DNA from: Pagrus major
Taxonomy: Eukaryota; Chordata; Actinopteri; Spariformes; Sparidae
Length of the DNA: 64,000 nt
Direction of reading: 5' to 3'
NCBI RefSeq assembly: GCF_040436345.1
Contig: NC_133221.1
Span: forward strand, 31,192,589 to 31,256,588
Made by a program: the position numbers and the translations under genes
The notes under the pieces: generated by a model
Told to the model about the DNA's origin: nothing
The model's database searches: none
What the model saw: only the letters and a program-made list of their open reading frames with translations
Shown: positions 1 through 11,890 of the stretch, one piece after another
Numbering within the stretch: the stretch's first letter is position 1
Layout of the letters: every line of letters starts with the position of its first letter

Positions 1-2097
1 GATTTGATCTCTATTAACTGGGACAGATTTCAGTTAATTCCTTACGTTGAGGAAGCATGGAACTTCTTCTTTTCTGAAATAAACAACGTTATTGAAAAAC
101 ATGCTCCGATGAGGACTGTTAGAGTCAAAGGAAGACACCTGCCTTGGATTAGTTCAGAACTCCTTAGTCTTTTTAAGCAGAGGGATAAAACATGGGCTAC
201 ATATCGTGCATCTAGGGATTCTACTGACTGGGACACTTACAGATCACTTAGGAATGAATGTACAGTCAAAACCAGGAACGCAAAGTCTAACTACTTCAAA
301 GAAAGCCTGTCCCAAAATTTTCACAACCCAAGACAGTTCTGGAAGCGACTGAATCTCATTCTTAACAGAAATAACAAAAATGTTTTATCCCAGATTCAAT
401 CCAATAATGAGCCTATCTCTGATCCATCATTTATTCCTCATGCTTTTAATCATCATTTCTCTTCCATCTGTAGCGCCTATCACTTTGACTCTTATTGGAC
501 TGCCAGCCCCTCATATAGTACCTTCTCTGACCATTCATTTTCCTTTAAAAAAATCTTGCCCAATGATGTTTTTCTTGCTTTATGTCAACTGAGAGATAAT
601 ACTAGTCCTGGTCCTGATGGCCTTGAAGTTAAATTTATCAAACTTGCCGCTCATGTCCTGATGTATCCCCTTGCTGACCTGTTTAATTTGTCTCTGTCCA
701 CCTGTTCAATCCCCTCAATCTGGAAATGTGCTAAGGTTACTCCCCTTTTCAAAGGAGGAGATCCCTCAGATGTAAATAACTATCGCCCTATTTCTATTAT
801 TTGCACAATCGCAAAAACTTTTGAAAAGCTTATTTTTAACCAGCTGTCTCAGTACTTAAATTCATTCAATATTCTATCGCCTTTTCAATCAGGATTCAGA
901 CCCAATTTTTCCACTACCACAGCCTTGTTGAAATTCACAAATGATGTGTTCACCTCCTTTGATAAGGGTCAATTTACTGGTGCAATCTTCATTGATCTGT
1001 CTAAAGCCTTTGATCTGGTTGACCACTATCTGCTTCTTGATAAACTTTTTGCTATTGGTCTCGATCAAAATGCTCTTCTCTGGTTTAATGCTTATCTCCA
1101 TAATCGTCGTCAATGTGTTGTCTTTCAAGGTCATCAGTCTGACTTTTTAATTATTGACAAGGGTGTTCCGCAAGGCTCCACATTGGGTCCGCTTCTTTTT
1201 TCTGTTTTTATTAATGATCTACCTAGTATTTGTTCAAACTGTCATACCCACTTATATGCTGATGACACTGTTATATACACCTCTAACTCTGATATATCAC
1301 AAATCCAGACCTCTTTACAGTTTGATTTTGATATGGTTCAAGACTGGTTCTGTAAGAACAAACTTGTATTGAACAAAAAGAAGTCATGCAGTATGATTTT
1401 CAGTACACGTCACCTCCGATCCCACTCAGTTGATTTTCATATTTATTTTTGTGATGGATCGCCTGTTGACAAAGTTGACACATTTAAATATCTTGGACTT
1501 TGGATTGACCCCGAACTCACCTTTAAACCTCACATTGACTACACTGTTAAAAAAGCATATGGTTGTCTCGCCTCACTTTACCGTTCAATCAACTGTTTCA
1601 CATTTCATGTCAGAAAAAGGTTAATCTCACAACTAATACTACCACTTGTTGATTATGCTGATATTGTTTATCAAAATACTTCAGACACTCATCTTAAATC
1701 TCTGACTGTATTATTTAATTCCTTATGTAGATTTGTTTTGAGATGTCCTTTTAGAACACATCATTGTCTTATGTTTGACTCATTGAACTGGTTACAACCC
1801 AAATCAAGAAGGCAATCTCATTGGCTTCATTTTCTTTACAAATGTGTTTATTTCCATTGTCCTCCATATTTAAAAGAACTTATGATTCCATACAATTCGC
1901 CATACTTACTTAGACATACGAACTTCCCTTTTTTCTTTGTTCCCAGAGTCTCGAAAGAGGTTGGTAAAAGGTCATTCCATTATAAAGCTCCATCGGATTG
2001 GAATGATCTCCCTCTTTTTTTGCGTTCTATTACCTCTTTTCATTGTTTCAGGATATCGCTGTACTCCTATCTTAAAACAAATTGCTCATGTTTCTAA
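1..2097 (+). mobile_element. Non-LTR retrotransposon (LINE), 3' part of ORF2 with reverse transcriptase
   Basis: The frame is open from the window edge to a TAA at 2095-2097, about 697 residues, so the true start lies upstream and the endonuclease domain is outside the window. The N-terminal segment resembles the linker that follows the endonuclease in CR1/L2/Rex1-type LINEs. The reverse transcriptase follows, with the fingers motif NNYRPIS near residue 259, the palm motif AIFIDLSKAFD near residue 331, VPQGSTLGPLLF near residue 389 and the catalytic YADD near 1254-1265. A C-terminal thumb-like region completes it. There are no internal stops or frameshifts, unlike most LINE copies, which suggests a young insertion. 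I assign it to the CR1/L2/Rex1 group from motif style; the exact clade is not settled. Short ORFs on the other frames here are shadows. Confidence 0.93.
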
Positions 2098-2425
2098 TTC
2101 ATTCATTTATTTATTTTTTCCTTCTCCTTTTTCCTTATTTTTACTATGTTTTTATGTTCACATCATTGATCCTTGTTATCTAAATATCTCTAATCTGTAT
2201 GTTAAACTTATGTGGGTAGGGGTTGTGTGTGGGAGTGGGTGAGCAAGATGTCTGTATTTGTCTTATGTTATGTATGTTATGTATGTTGTTATGTATGTCT
2301 ATAATGTAATGTAGTGTATTGTTGTCATGTGTTCTATGTATATCTCTGTCTAGGGACCCCCTTGAAAATGAGATGCTACATCTCAAGGGGCTATCCTTTA
2401 ATAAATTCAAATTCAAATTCAAATT
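2098..2425 (+). mobile_element. LINE 3' untranslated region with stem-loop and short-repeat tail
   Basis: This T-rich sequence follows the ORF2 stop. Near 2355-2390 there is a stem-loop (CCCCTTG pairing with CAAGGGG around an inner GAGAT/ATCTC stem). It is followed by a tail of AAATTC units at about 2401-2425. A 3' stem-loop plus short tandem tail is the usual L2-type end that the element's own reverse transcriptase recognises (established for eel UnaL2). The tail marks the 3' end of the insertion. Confidence 0.75.
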
Positions 2426-2454
2426 AACACACACACACACACACACACACACAC
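2426..2454. repeat. (AC)n microsatellite
   Basis: An uninterrupted AC dinucleotide run directly follows the LINE tail. Confidence 0.95.
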
Positions 2455-2699
2455 TGTACACAGCACTCTGATTGACAGCCCTCTATCCACCCTGGGACTG
2501 AGCAGATGGTGTCTAATTATGTCTGAAGGAAGCATCAGTCTACAGCTGCGACTTAATTGGGGGGTTTGGGCTTTAGGTGAAGTGTTCCAGCCCACTTCAA
2601 ACACCTGCAGCCTCCTCTCCATCCATCATTCACACACATTCATTCACAAACATTCATTCCCTCCATCTGTCTGGAAGCACTTACTCTTTGCTACATGTT

Positions 2700-3550
2700 T
2701 CTCAGTGGATTTTCCATGCAGCCACCTCGGGGGCTGAAAAATGAAGCGAGTGTAAAAGTACCAAAAACTGCAATAACAAGTTTTCAGCAGAAAGAAACAT
2801 GTATACAGCCTGGTACAAAGAACTGTAATTTTACATAACTCACTTGTTTAAACTATATTTTGGGATGGAGGTCATGCATAATTAAGGGTTCGGCTGCTTT
2901 GAGTGAAAGCTAGCTGCTAGCTGCTAGCTGCCCCCTCAACTTCACCTCAGCTGATTCCAGTCACTGAAATTGACCTCTCGGCCGTGTTTGTGGTGTGTTG
3001 TGCCTTTTAGAGAATTTTTTAAATGCCAATATGGGAACCAATAAAATGGCTTTCTGTGCAGTTAACTGTACTCACAGATTGGAGCAGAGGCCGGTGTTTT
3101 GGATTAATAGAAGGGAAATGTACTTTACTTTATGAACATACAGGAAAGAGATGGGGAAAGAAGAGACACTGCAAGATAAGAGAAAGAAATGGAGTATCTT
3201 GTGAACACTTCTTTGGACAGAGTCAAAACTGAACACAAATACAGACACACACACCCTCAGTGCCTGCTGTTGCTCGCTATATGTAGAGTAAGCTATTCTG
3301 GCTGTTTGGGGCAATAAACATGCGGTCAAACTCACACAAGTAACTTGAATAAACACAAATGATCCTGCAATCAAACTCACTTGAATAACTTGAGGTGAAA
3401 TTCACTTCTCTTTATGTGTGAACACATATAGCTTCATAGCCTTAGCTAACATGGTGGATTCCAGCCACGTGGGTTTGTTTTACTAACTACACTCGCTTCA
3501 GCTCCACCCACGCTCCACCTCTTTGCCCATTTTTGATTGGAGTTAGATAG
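2700..3550 (-). repeat. Interspersed repeat family A, reverse copy
   Basis: The sequence is the diverged reverse complement of 48410-48990. Matching blocks include the one around GGCTGAAAAATGAAG near 2735, the GAGAGGTC/GACCTCTC block near 2975 and the GGTGGAGCGTGGGTGGAGCT block (its complement at about 3500). A partial third copy is near 11725-11890. There is no coding potential. The family is a dispersed teleost repeat that I cannot name. Confidence 0.7.
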
Positions 3551-3601
3551 AGTCATGCACTGCGGAAGATGCAAAGACATCAGCATGATAAAGTACACAT
3601 C

Positions 3602-4202
3602 TCAGGGCCTGTGTCCACATAGCATTTTTTTCAGGCACAAAAGAGCCGGCTGTGAACACTGGGATGAAGGGCTGGTGCTGCGAGGGAAAAAATGCTGCTC
3701 ATTGCTTTTGATTGACAGCTGCTAACGCTTTGGTAACAGAGCACAAGCTTTCAATGCCTAGAGTGATAAAAGCATAACATTCACCAGCAACATTCAGTGT
3801 CCAGACTATCTGCTCCCACAAATTGACTTTTTTGTCTCTGTTATGAGAGTTTCCATCTGATAAAGCTCTGGAAAAGCAACACAGCTAGAACAAGCTTCTC
3901 CTCAATTTTCTGAATAAACCAGGGCAACAGGTGACGAGTCCCAACCGGAATTATTATGATCGGTTGCCTGAAACAAAAAAGCGCCAGTGATGCCACCAGC
4001 GCCTTTCTCTGTTCAGAGATTTTCAATGAAAAGCTCTCAGAGCGGCCGCACAAAAAAGGTGGAGTGCTCTGAAAAATATGCTGGGCACAGCACTTTTTCT
4101 CTGGACAGCCACATGCGGCAGCAGATACTAGCTCCTCATTAGAAACAATTTTAAAAAGACGCTGTCACTCAGAAAAAATGTTGTGTGGACAGGGGCTTTA
4201 GT
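3602..4202. mobile_element. Non-autonomous DNA transposon (MITE-like), about 600 bp
   Basis: The left end starts CAGGGCCTGTGTCCACA and the right end finishes TGTGTGGACAGGGGCTTTAG. These are inverted and similar, and each is followed inwards by a T-rich run (ATTTTTTT on the left, its complement on the right). There is no transposase ORF. The exact borders and target-site duplication were not resolved. Confidence 0.6.
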
Positions 4203-4420
4203 GATAAGGGCTGAGAGCAGAGAACCGCTGAATGCCTCTGAAGTAGCTAACCCTGGCAGCTGTATGGAAATGAGTCACTAGCTGAGAAGGGCCATGCCAT
4301 ACTTTCTGTAGTGTACAGTCGAAGGGTTGGACAGTAAGCAAAAGAACTGGCCCTGTCAGTCCTCCCTGGATGAGCTATCAAGTTAGCTGGCATTTAGCTG
4401 GCACATACAAACACACACAC

Positions 4421-4472
<52 letters not shown>

Positions 4473-6820
4473 TTCTTACATTTTCCAAAATGTCTCATTC
4501 TCAGAGAGTATTTCATCATAAATGTAGTAGCTTGTGAACATCCAACTCAAGATTGCTTAAGGCTGCATTACATTCTGGTTAACTAAGGAAAACTCTCAGG
4601 GTGTAAAATAATACCATTTTTGCTTCTTCTTCAATGGATTTCTGCATTTATAATAATTGCATCATTTGTCGGTGTAGAAAAAGCTGTCTGGTTGTGAAGG
4701 TCAGAAATGAACCACTTCTGCAGCCCTATCTCCTAGAAATGACTTTTACAGACAACTTACTTGAAACAGCAAATACATTTTGAGGGAAACTTACTTCAGC
4801 ACACTGTTGAATTAATTAACATAATGAGGAAATGTTGTTAATTAACGTACCTAGCAAGTCACAAAAATGTTGTGTATTTCATTTCTCTCGCACCAAAGTA
4901 GGCAGTCCTGCAATACACAAACCACTCGCACTGACTACTGCATTAGTCAACTTTTTTGGTTAAGCTAATGTACTGGAAGCACTTGGTTGATGCTAGTGAG
5001 AGATAATTGTGTGTTTGGCTAAAGCAAAAGATCTTTCACTAGCCTTAACCAAAGAGCTTTTGCTGCCTAAACTTAACTATCATCACATCCTGGTCTGAAC
5101 ACGAACCCTGGAGGTGTGACAGTCATGCACTGCACACCTGCTATCAACCCCAACAGCTCCCTGTGAGTCCGGGCACTGCTAGGAACCATTAGTATCATCA
5201 CACCACACAACATCAACACGTTGTATAAGAGAGCCTGAATGTGACATGGGAAATAAAAAAATGAAAGGTATACGTTTATAATGGGAAAAAAAAGAATAAA
5301 TAATTCGGCAATAAATGAATAATATCTGTATTAGTTTGTGTTTCTGTCTATATTTATAACCATTTTGTTTTTGACTTCTTGGCTTTTAATTGTTTTTTAA
5401 TTGTGATCAAGAAAGAAAGCCTCAGAAGTCATAATGTACTTATGACTTCTGAGGTACAAGTGATCAAAATTTGATTGAGTAATTGGGATTGAGAAAACAG
5501 AAAATGTCAAATGATTTATGTGCATCTATGTTAATGGAATTGTTATCTTAGACAACACAATGAATACACACACCCAAGGCCAACAGGTGCCAAATCCAGA
5601 AATCCAAAAAAAAACGAGGATGGAGGAGGAAGTTATGTTATGTCAGTCTGTGTTGCATGTTGCTGATATTGCCCTGGGTGTCTTCATCCCATAAGTTAGA
5701 ATGTAATTGTAATGGTTAAGGTTGTCTATTGTTTCTTGTGTTGGTGCCCCAGGACTCACTCACTGCACCAAACTCTGCTGCTAAATGACAAATGTGTTCA
5801 TCTTAGCCATGCAGAAATACAAAGCCACTCCAGCAGCTCTCTCTGGGTCTGTAGAGCTACCCCCCTGATCTTTGCTATTATTTTATGCAGGTCTGTGGCA
5901 ACAGAAAGCTGATGTGAAGGCACGCAGTAATTCCAGGATGCTTGTAACAGCATACGTGTTTATCCTATAATACTTGAACACAAAGAAATAATGTGTCCAC
6001 AAGCACATCAACAAAAATCAGAGATTGAAGGGAACAATTATATTTCCACTGTGTTTAACCCTGGCCAGCAGGAGGGGCTGCAGCATCCTCAGCAATGATG
6101 CCACGGCCAGTCTCCACATTTACACAATTTACCACAAACATCACCACTTCTTCTGTGAGTCTTACCTCAGTTAAATCGAAACACACCTTGTCAAAATCAG
6201 CACAATTAACTTTTTTTATACTAGGGCTGTCACAATATCAGATTTTTACTGAACGATCATCATGGCCTGAAGAATACACTATAACATTATTATCATGATA
6301 CCATGTGTGTTTTGATTGATTTGAAAAGACACAATACCCTTGATACACAGGTGAGTTTGTGCACCCACTTCAGGCGGGGTTTACGCTAACACTTTTACCT
6401 CAGAACTGTAGCATAAAGGGTAACAGATGCATGCATGCATGAAGTAGCCATGATTCAATCACTGACATGTCCACCACTCTCCATCAGACTGCAGACAGTG
6501 ATGTCACATTGTGAGGTTTTCCTTCAAAGAGATGAATTCTCTGCCAAAGTCTGTTTCATGTTTATCAAAGATAATCAGATCTTCAACCATTCTCAAGTCA
6601 CTGAAAGAAAAGCAGGCAAAACTGCATTTGTTGTCAGCCAACCAATATGCATTAAATTAAGCAGCACTACAAAGCACAAGACAGCAGAGCCCAGAGAAAA
6701 CAACACAACATGAGAGCTGACACATTCACACTTTCAGGTAGTTTCTCAGCACGTCATCATTTTTCCTTGATGACACAAGCACTTATCACCCTGCAGGCTT
6801 CTTGCAGGTGACAGAAGCAA
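4203..6820. other. Intergenic, no gene recognised
   Basis: This stretch contains a (CA)n tract at 4410-4471, a perfect 15-bp hairpin at 5420-5454 and a piece of a common fish repeat at about 6222-6300 that begins GGGCTGTCACAATATCAG. The short ORFs here have no recognisable protein character. Confidence 0.6.
4410..4471. repeat. (CA)n microsatellite
   Basis: A CA run of about 60 bp with one G interruption. Confidence 0.95.
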
Positions 6821-6828
6821 TTACTTAC

Positions 6829-6982
6829 CAACATTGATGACGTTGGCAGACAGGAAGTGGCTGCAGGGAAGGCTGGAAGAGCTCACAAAAGAGTCACCAT
6901 CTGTTGTCACAGTATTCCTCGACCTCAGCGACAGGTTGGGGGAGTCAGTCACCATGGCCATCCTAGCTGCCACGGAATCCAT
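6829..6982 (-). CDS. Candidate first coding exon of an unidentified minus-strand gene
   Basis: Read on the minus strand, an ATG at 6982-6980 lies in a good context (GTCATGG) and opens a frame of 51 codons plus one base. The frame runs straight into a consensus donor, GTAAGTAAT (complement of 6821-6828). The peptide begins MDSVAARMAMVTDSPNLSLR and is rich in Ser/Thr, with no domain I recognise. No downstream exon could be identified in 1-6820, so the rest of the gene may lie outside the window or the exon may be fortuitous. In human the gene divergent from PEX10 is PLCH2. A minus-strand gene start upstream of pex10 would fit that arrangement, but I could not match the residues to PLCH2. Treat this as a prediction only. 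Confidence 0.33.
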
Positions 6983-7015
6983 GACTGCTGACGGTTGATG
7001 GACAAGTCCAGGCAA

Positions 7016-7800
7016 TCACACAGTGTTCAGATTTTCAAGGAGTCGTTGCAGACCACAAACCTCAAAGAGGCTGTCTGTCGGTGCTTTTACAAGCTGTGAT
7101 ACAATCCAGTAATTAATAGTAACCAAAAATGGAGTTCAAGTAATATTGTGTCTCATTGTCAAATACACTCCATAAAGTCACTGGTAGAGGTCAACTTGGG
7201 ATAAATGAGCAAATACAGTCTGAGTAGTTCCCCAAACTGAATTTCAGTAGAAGTAAGATGGATTGCAATGAATAACCACTATCCAAAAGCTGTCAGACCA
7301 ATCCCAAGTCACAGGAGGAAGTCTCTGATGAAAACTTCACGACACATTCCTGAAAACTGGTTGAGGGGATCCTCAAATTGTATTAGCGTTGAGAAACTGC
7401 GGGGAAAGAACATCTAGTCTTTCCTTTGTGCAGAGCAGATTATGATGAAGGACGTCTGTTGGAGGCCATAACTCACAAAACCCTCTGCTCCTCCTCTCAG
7501 GCAGGCCAAGCTGCTGCAGTCCACTACAGAAGAGGAGACAGACAGAGATACACAGATTTTTCATTTTTCATCCAACCTTTAAGGGTGGCCCATTGAGAGC
7601 AGTCACTGTCTATTGATGTGCTCTGTGTATGTAGGAAATAAAAGCAAGAAATACAATTTAAGCAAAGATACATCAAAAATACATACATTAGTAAAACATA
7701 TACAGTACATAGTGCATATACAACATAAACAAACCCCACCACAAACAGTAAATGACACCACATGCACTCTCACTGCTCATAGCAAGCTTAAAGGGTCTTA
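7016..7800. other. Intergenic, no gene recognised
   Basis: If the minus-strand exon at 6829-6982 is real, this stretch would hold its 5' flank. I see no recognisable repeat or protein here. Confidence 0.5.
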
Positions 7801-7819
7801 ACACCCTGACACACCATGT

Positions 7820-8900
7820 CAACGACTGAGTGGCGGTGAGTGTCTGTGGCCCTATTTTTTGCAGTGTGTCCCACACCGTTGGCACTAGTCCGCCCTTGTC
7901 TGTGAGAGATTGAGCATGTCGAATCAGTGGTGGTGCAAGTTGGTGAGAGACATCACTCTGATTGGCTGTTAGGCAAAGCAAATAAGTGCATGAGAAAAGA
8001 AATAGACAGAGGCCCTTTTCACACAGAGACTCTGCGTTATCGCAGCAATGAAGGCTCGCCTTTACACCGCCTTGGTTTGTCCACACTGAACCAAGCAGCT
8101 CCGGCATTAAGCTGCTCCAGTGTGTCATTTCATACAGCACACCGGTGTAGCGCAACTAAAAGAGGCGTGACGGTCACATTATAACATTGAGATGTGGGTT
8201 TCCCCCGGTGTCCTCCTGTTAATCTAAACACCCGCTGACTGTTTATAATCATATGGATGCTGTTATATTGAGATCCTGACCCACCAAACATCCTGGAAAG
8301 TGACAAAGTTATGTTTTTTGCTCTAAATGACATAATTACATAATCACCATCAGTAAACAGAGGACGCTGTTTAACTCGTGGAGAAGGATGGTGTTTTCTG
8401 GGGAAAAGTTCACTGAAGTCAGGAGGGCTGACCGTCACAGTGATTTTTCTCAGTGAACACAATAGTAGAAGGAGACGAACACACGGTGAGTTCAAGTTTT
8501 TTGCTCTAAATCGCGTCACATAATCACCGCTATTCAACTGCGGGAGCTGCCAGGCTCTGCTAACGGGGACAGACGCTGTTTTTCATGCAGAAATGTGATG
8601 AAGAGTCGGTAGGACAGACAGGATGAGGCTTTTCCACGTATAAATTCTGTACTCTTTTCCTCATATAAGTTACTGAAGACACGACCTGCTACCACATTAC
8701 TGTTGTTTGGTCCTGTAACGTTGCTTTGTGGGTTGAAGTGTGGGACATTTCTCTTTTATTTGATGGGTGAAGGATCTGTTTAGCTGTCGGACTGTGAACA
8801 CCATCAGACCATCACACCCCTGATCTGCGCTGCCGGCATTTCCATTATCTTACCGGTATGTCACCATGCATAAAGACATAGCAGCTCTAGCTGATGGCTT
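7820..8900. repeat. Composite interspersed repeat region
   Basis: The block around TTTTTGCTCTAAAT occurs twice, at about 8312 and 8500, each time followed by a CATAATCACC-like stretch. The segment at about 8585-8685 recurs in direct orientation at about 9815-9920. The minus-strand ORF at 7688-8155 lies in this repeat context and has no recognisable domain. It is likely debris of one or more DNA transposons of unknown class. Confidence 0.5.
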
Positions 8901-10826
8901 TAGACTGTCAGGGATTACATAAGGTAACTCTTGGCCCCCTTTGGGCATGCTCAAACTTCAGTTGACCTCAGATTCCATTAACCATGCTGCTGTATTTGGA
9001 TGTCACAGCAAAAGTTACACATTTTAAAAATGTTCAGATAGCTGTGTAAAAATGAGGCATCAGAAACTGACTGTAGACAGCGACCGAGAGGAGAGAATGT
9101 GGTGAGAAGCATAAAACTTGAATGTTGTTAAGTGTTTAAACTATGAAAGTAAAGGGATTATTAATAAAGGATTTGAAGACATTCATAGTTCAGCCTATGT
9201 ACAATGTAGCATGACTGCTACCGACATGTTACCACACCTCAGACCCACCTCACCTCTCCTACCTAAACTTCTTTTGTTTACCTACCATTACACCTCCCGC
9301 CACACATCACTCCCAGAAACCCACCCACACAAAGATAAGATAAATCTGAATACAGTTACCTTTCGGTTTGAAGAACTCCTTTCAATCAGCTTTTAAATGT
9401 TGTGTGTATGTGATCCGCTGCCCCGCTGAGCACTGAACAATTTGGATGTATGTGTGTTGTGTGGTGTGGGAGTCATTCAGGGCTAGTTAGACATGGTGGG
9501 CCGGCTTGAGGACATGTTGAGAACTGTTTGCAAAAGGTTGGCGGTCAGATTGCCTGAGCTGCAGGTCTGGGCACGTTCCTGTTACCATCAAACACACATA
9601 GACACACTCCACCTGGACACAGGAGAAGGTGTGTGTTTGTAAGTGTTGGAGCTTTTGTGTGTGACTATAGCTGGAATGTGCAGTGAAAGAATTTCTAAAT
9701 ATTGTTATGTTCAGGTGAACATTGTAGTTTGCTTAGTTAGTGTGCCACATTCTTTTTGAAATACATTTGCTCCAGTTTGGAGTATGTTGCAATAAAAAAA
9801 CAATGACTAACAGAAATGTGACAAAGAGTCAGTAGTACAGAAAGGATGACAGAGGCTTTTCCACGTATAACAGAGGTATTTTTTTCCTCATATAAATTAC
9901 CGTAGACACTTGCTTTGTGTTTACTCCTGGAAATTAAGTTAAACTTTTATGGTGGACCAACAAACTGACTAGGTTATGCTAAATCAATATAATATATAAT
10001 ATAATATATATAGCTTGAGAATTTAGCTAGCTTTACAGGTTTTGATTCCTTTATGTGCTTTTCTCTGCTTAAGAAAATTAAAATTCTAATTTGGCCACAA
10101 GATGGTTGACGAGAGACATCACTCCCTAAGTATGAAGTTTAAACATGGCTGTGTATCAGGTTATGTTGGGCTGCACACAAATGTCTTGACTTCACCGTAC
10201 TTGCAGACTTTGCGGCATGATAATAATAAGTATATGCTGTAGAGGTGATTAAAATGCATTTTATTTTTGTAGTCTTTAGGGTTGTCTGTCAATGACTTAT
10301 ATTTGCACTGCAGTCTCACGCACCTGGAAGTGACTGGAATTTTGTGGATGCAGGAGGTGCTGCTATCAACACACTGAAAAGATAACAGCGCAAGATTTTG
10401 TCTACGAGTATAAATGGGAGATAAGCATCTAGTCTGTCTTTTCCTGCACAAGCAACTGCTCTGTTTGTCCTTGTCAATTGTACAGCTCCAACACATGCAG
10501 CAGTATAATGGACATTATAACTAACTTTCATAACCAACAGTCCAAATGTGTGGCAGCCTTTGAGAGCATACTTAAGAGATTACCATCCACCATCCACTGA
10601 TGTATTTCTGACTTCTCCTGATTTTATGATTGACTAGGAGCTATTATCAGTGCTGTTGCTGTAGTCATAAACATGTCAACAGTACCTGTTTATTTCTCAA
10701 TGTTTTTCTTTTACAGTCACAGTTATACAATGTTCGTCACCAAGAATCTCAGTCTAAGACTGTTATGTCTGCAATAACAAAATACCTAGATCCTAATCTG
10801 GCTGCCTGGTATAACATGATAATAAT
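8901..10826. other. Intergenic, mostly unremarkable
   Basis: Apart from the diverged repeat copy at about 9815-9920 and an AT-rich ATATAATATA stretch near 9985-10010, I see no gene, RNA or element that I can support. Confidence 0.55.
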
Positions 10827-11579
10827 CAGAGTTGGGAAGGTTACCTTAAAAATGTATTGCAATACAATTACTACTTACCTGATAAAAAAAATGGTAGTCA
10901 GTAACGTAATCACAGTATTAAAGTAATGTAACTTGATAACTTTCCATTACTTTTCTATTACCTCAATACCAAACATATTTAAATAAAGACAAGTGAAGGA
11001 AATATCAATAAAATGACTTTAATTTAATCTCTATAACATGTGAGCGGTGTATTCAGTTTCTCTCAGACCAGAGTGATGTTGTATGAGACTCATGGAGTGT
11101 TGTCATGTGTGCACATCTCTCTATATATAATCCTGTTAGTAATCCCCTTTCCAACTGAATGATTCTGTAACATAACTACATCTGTTTTTACGTAACTTTA
11201 CAGGAATAGTTTACTTTTTTGGTACCTCATCTCATCTCATTATCTGCCGCTTTTTCCGTGAGGGTCGCGGGGGTTACTGGAGCCAATCCCAGTTACTCTA
11301 TGGGCGAAGGCCAGGGTACACCCCTGGCCTGGATGAGTCACCAGCTCATCACAGGGCCCTTTCACTTAAGGTGCCATCTGCACATCAGGAGCAATTTTGG
11401 GGTTCAGTATCAAGGATACTTCGACATGTAGCTTGGTTCCGCCCAGGGGAGCCGGGATTCGAACCAGCGACCTTCTGATCGCTAGTTACCTGCTCTACCC
11501 ACTGAGCTACACTAGTTTACTTTTTTGGTACCCTAATTATGTAATCCTGTTACATGTTTTCCATTACTCCCCAAGCCTG
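10827..11579. mobile_element. hAT-like MITE, interrupted by a SINE
   Basis: The left end reads CAGAGTTGGGAAGGTTACC. The right end is the complement of CAGGCTTGGGGAGTAATGG. Both have the internal GTAAC/GTTAC-rich style of a very common fish hAT-type MITE. The flanks ATAATAAT and ATAACAAA are compatible with a decayed 8-bp target duplication. Removing the SINE at 11227-11512 together with one copy of its target duplication restores a continuous MITE 3' end. Confidence 0.65.
11227..11512 (-). mobile_element. tRNA-derived SINE flanked by a perfect 20-bp target-site duplication
   Basis: On the minus strand the element starts with a tRNA-like head, TGTAGCTCAGTGGGTAGAGC (box A region), followed by box B GGTTCGAATCC (complement at 11456-11466). 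It ends in GATGA repeats near 11227-11240. The flanking 20-mers at 11207-11226 and 11513-11532 are identical, the hallmark of LINE-assisted retrotransposition. Perfect duplication implies a fairly recent insertion. The head looks like a tRNA gene, but the element structure shows it is a SINE. Confidence 0.9.
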
Positions 11580-11724
11580 ATAACAAAAATGTGAGAATCA
11601 AAATACTATGGGGCAACACTGCAAATAGCAAAATCTCAGTAAGATGAATTATCTTAAATCAGGTCAATGTATGCTTGTTTTTTGTCTGACATGATATTTT
11701 TCCAGGCTGTGTTTATGTTAGAGC

Positions 11725-11890
11725 AAGGAGGCAACCTCCACGGCTGAAAAATGAAGTCAATGCCAAAGTGGCCACTTGAGGCTGTACCTATGTTTCTCAC
11801 AACGGTACCATGGACGGCCTTTTTCAGTGACAGCTAGCCACGAAGTCTGCGTTGGCTCTATTTCTCAGCCCCTGAGTTTGCCACTTGGTG
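11725..11890 (-). repeat. Interspersed repeat family A, partial copy
   Basis: Shares the GGCTGAAAAATGAAG block and neighbouring bases with the copy at 2700-3550. Confidence 0.45.

Noticed and set aside
6065-6118. Minus-strand frame VETGRGIIAEDAAAPPAG as a second exon of the candidate gene
   Set aside because: No convincing donor, and the phase relation to the exon at 6829 was not demonstrable.
7688-8155. 155-codon minus-strand ORF
   Set aside because: Overlaps repeat DNA and has no domain or splice signals. Length alone is weak evidence.
11440-11512. Possible tRNA gene on the minus strand
   Set aside because: Box A and box B are present, but the sequence continues into a SINE body with a 20-bp target duplication.
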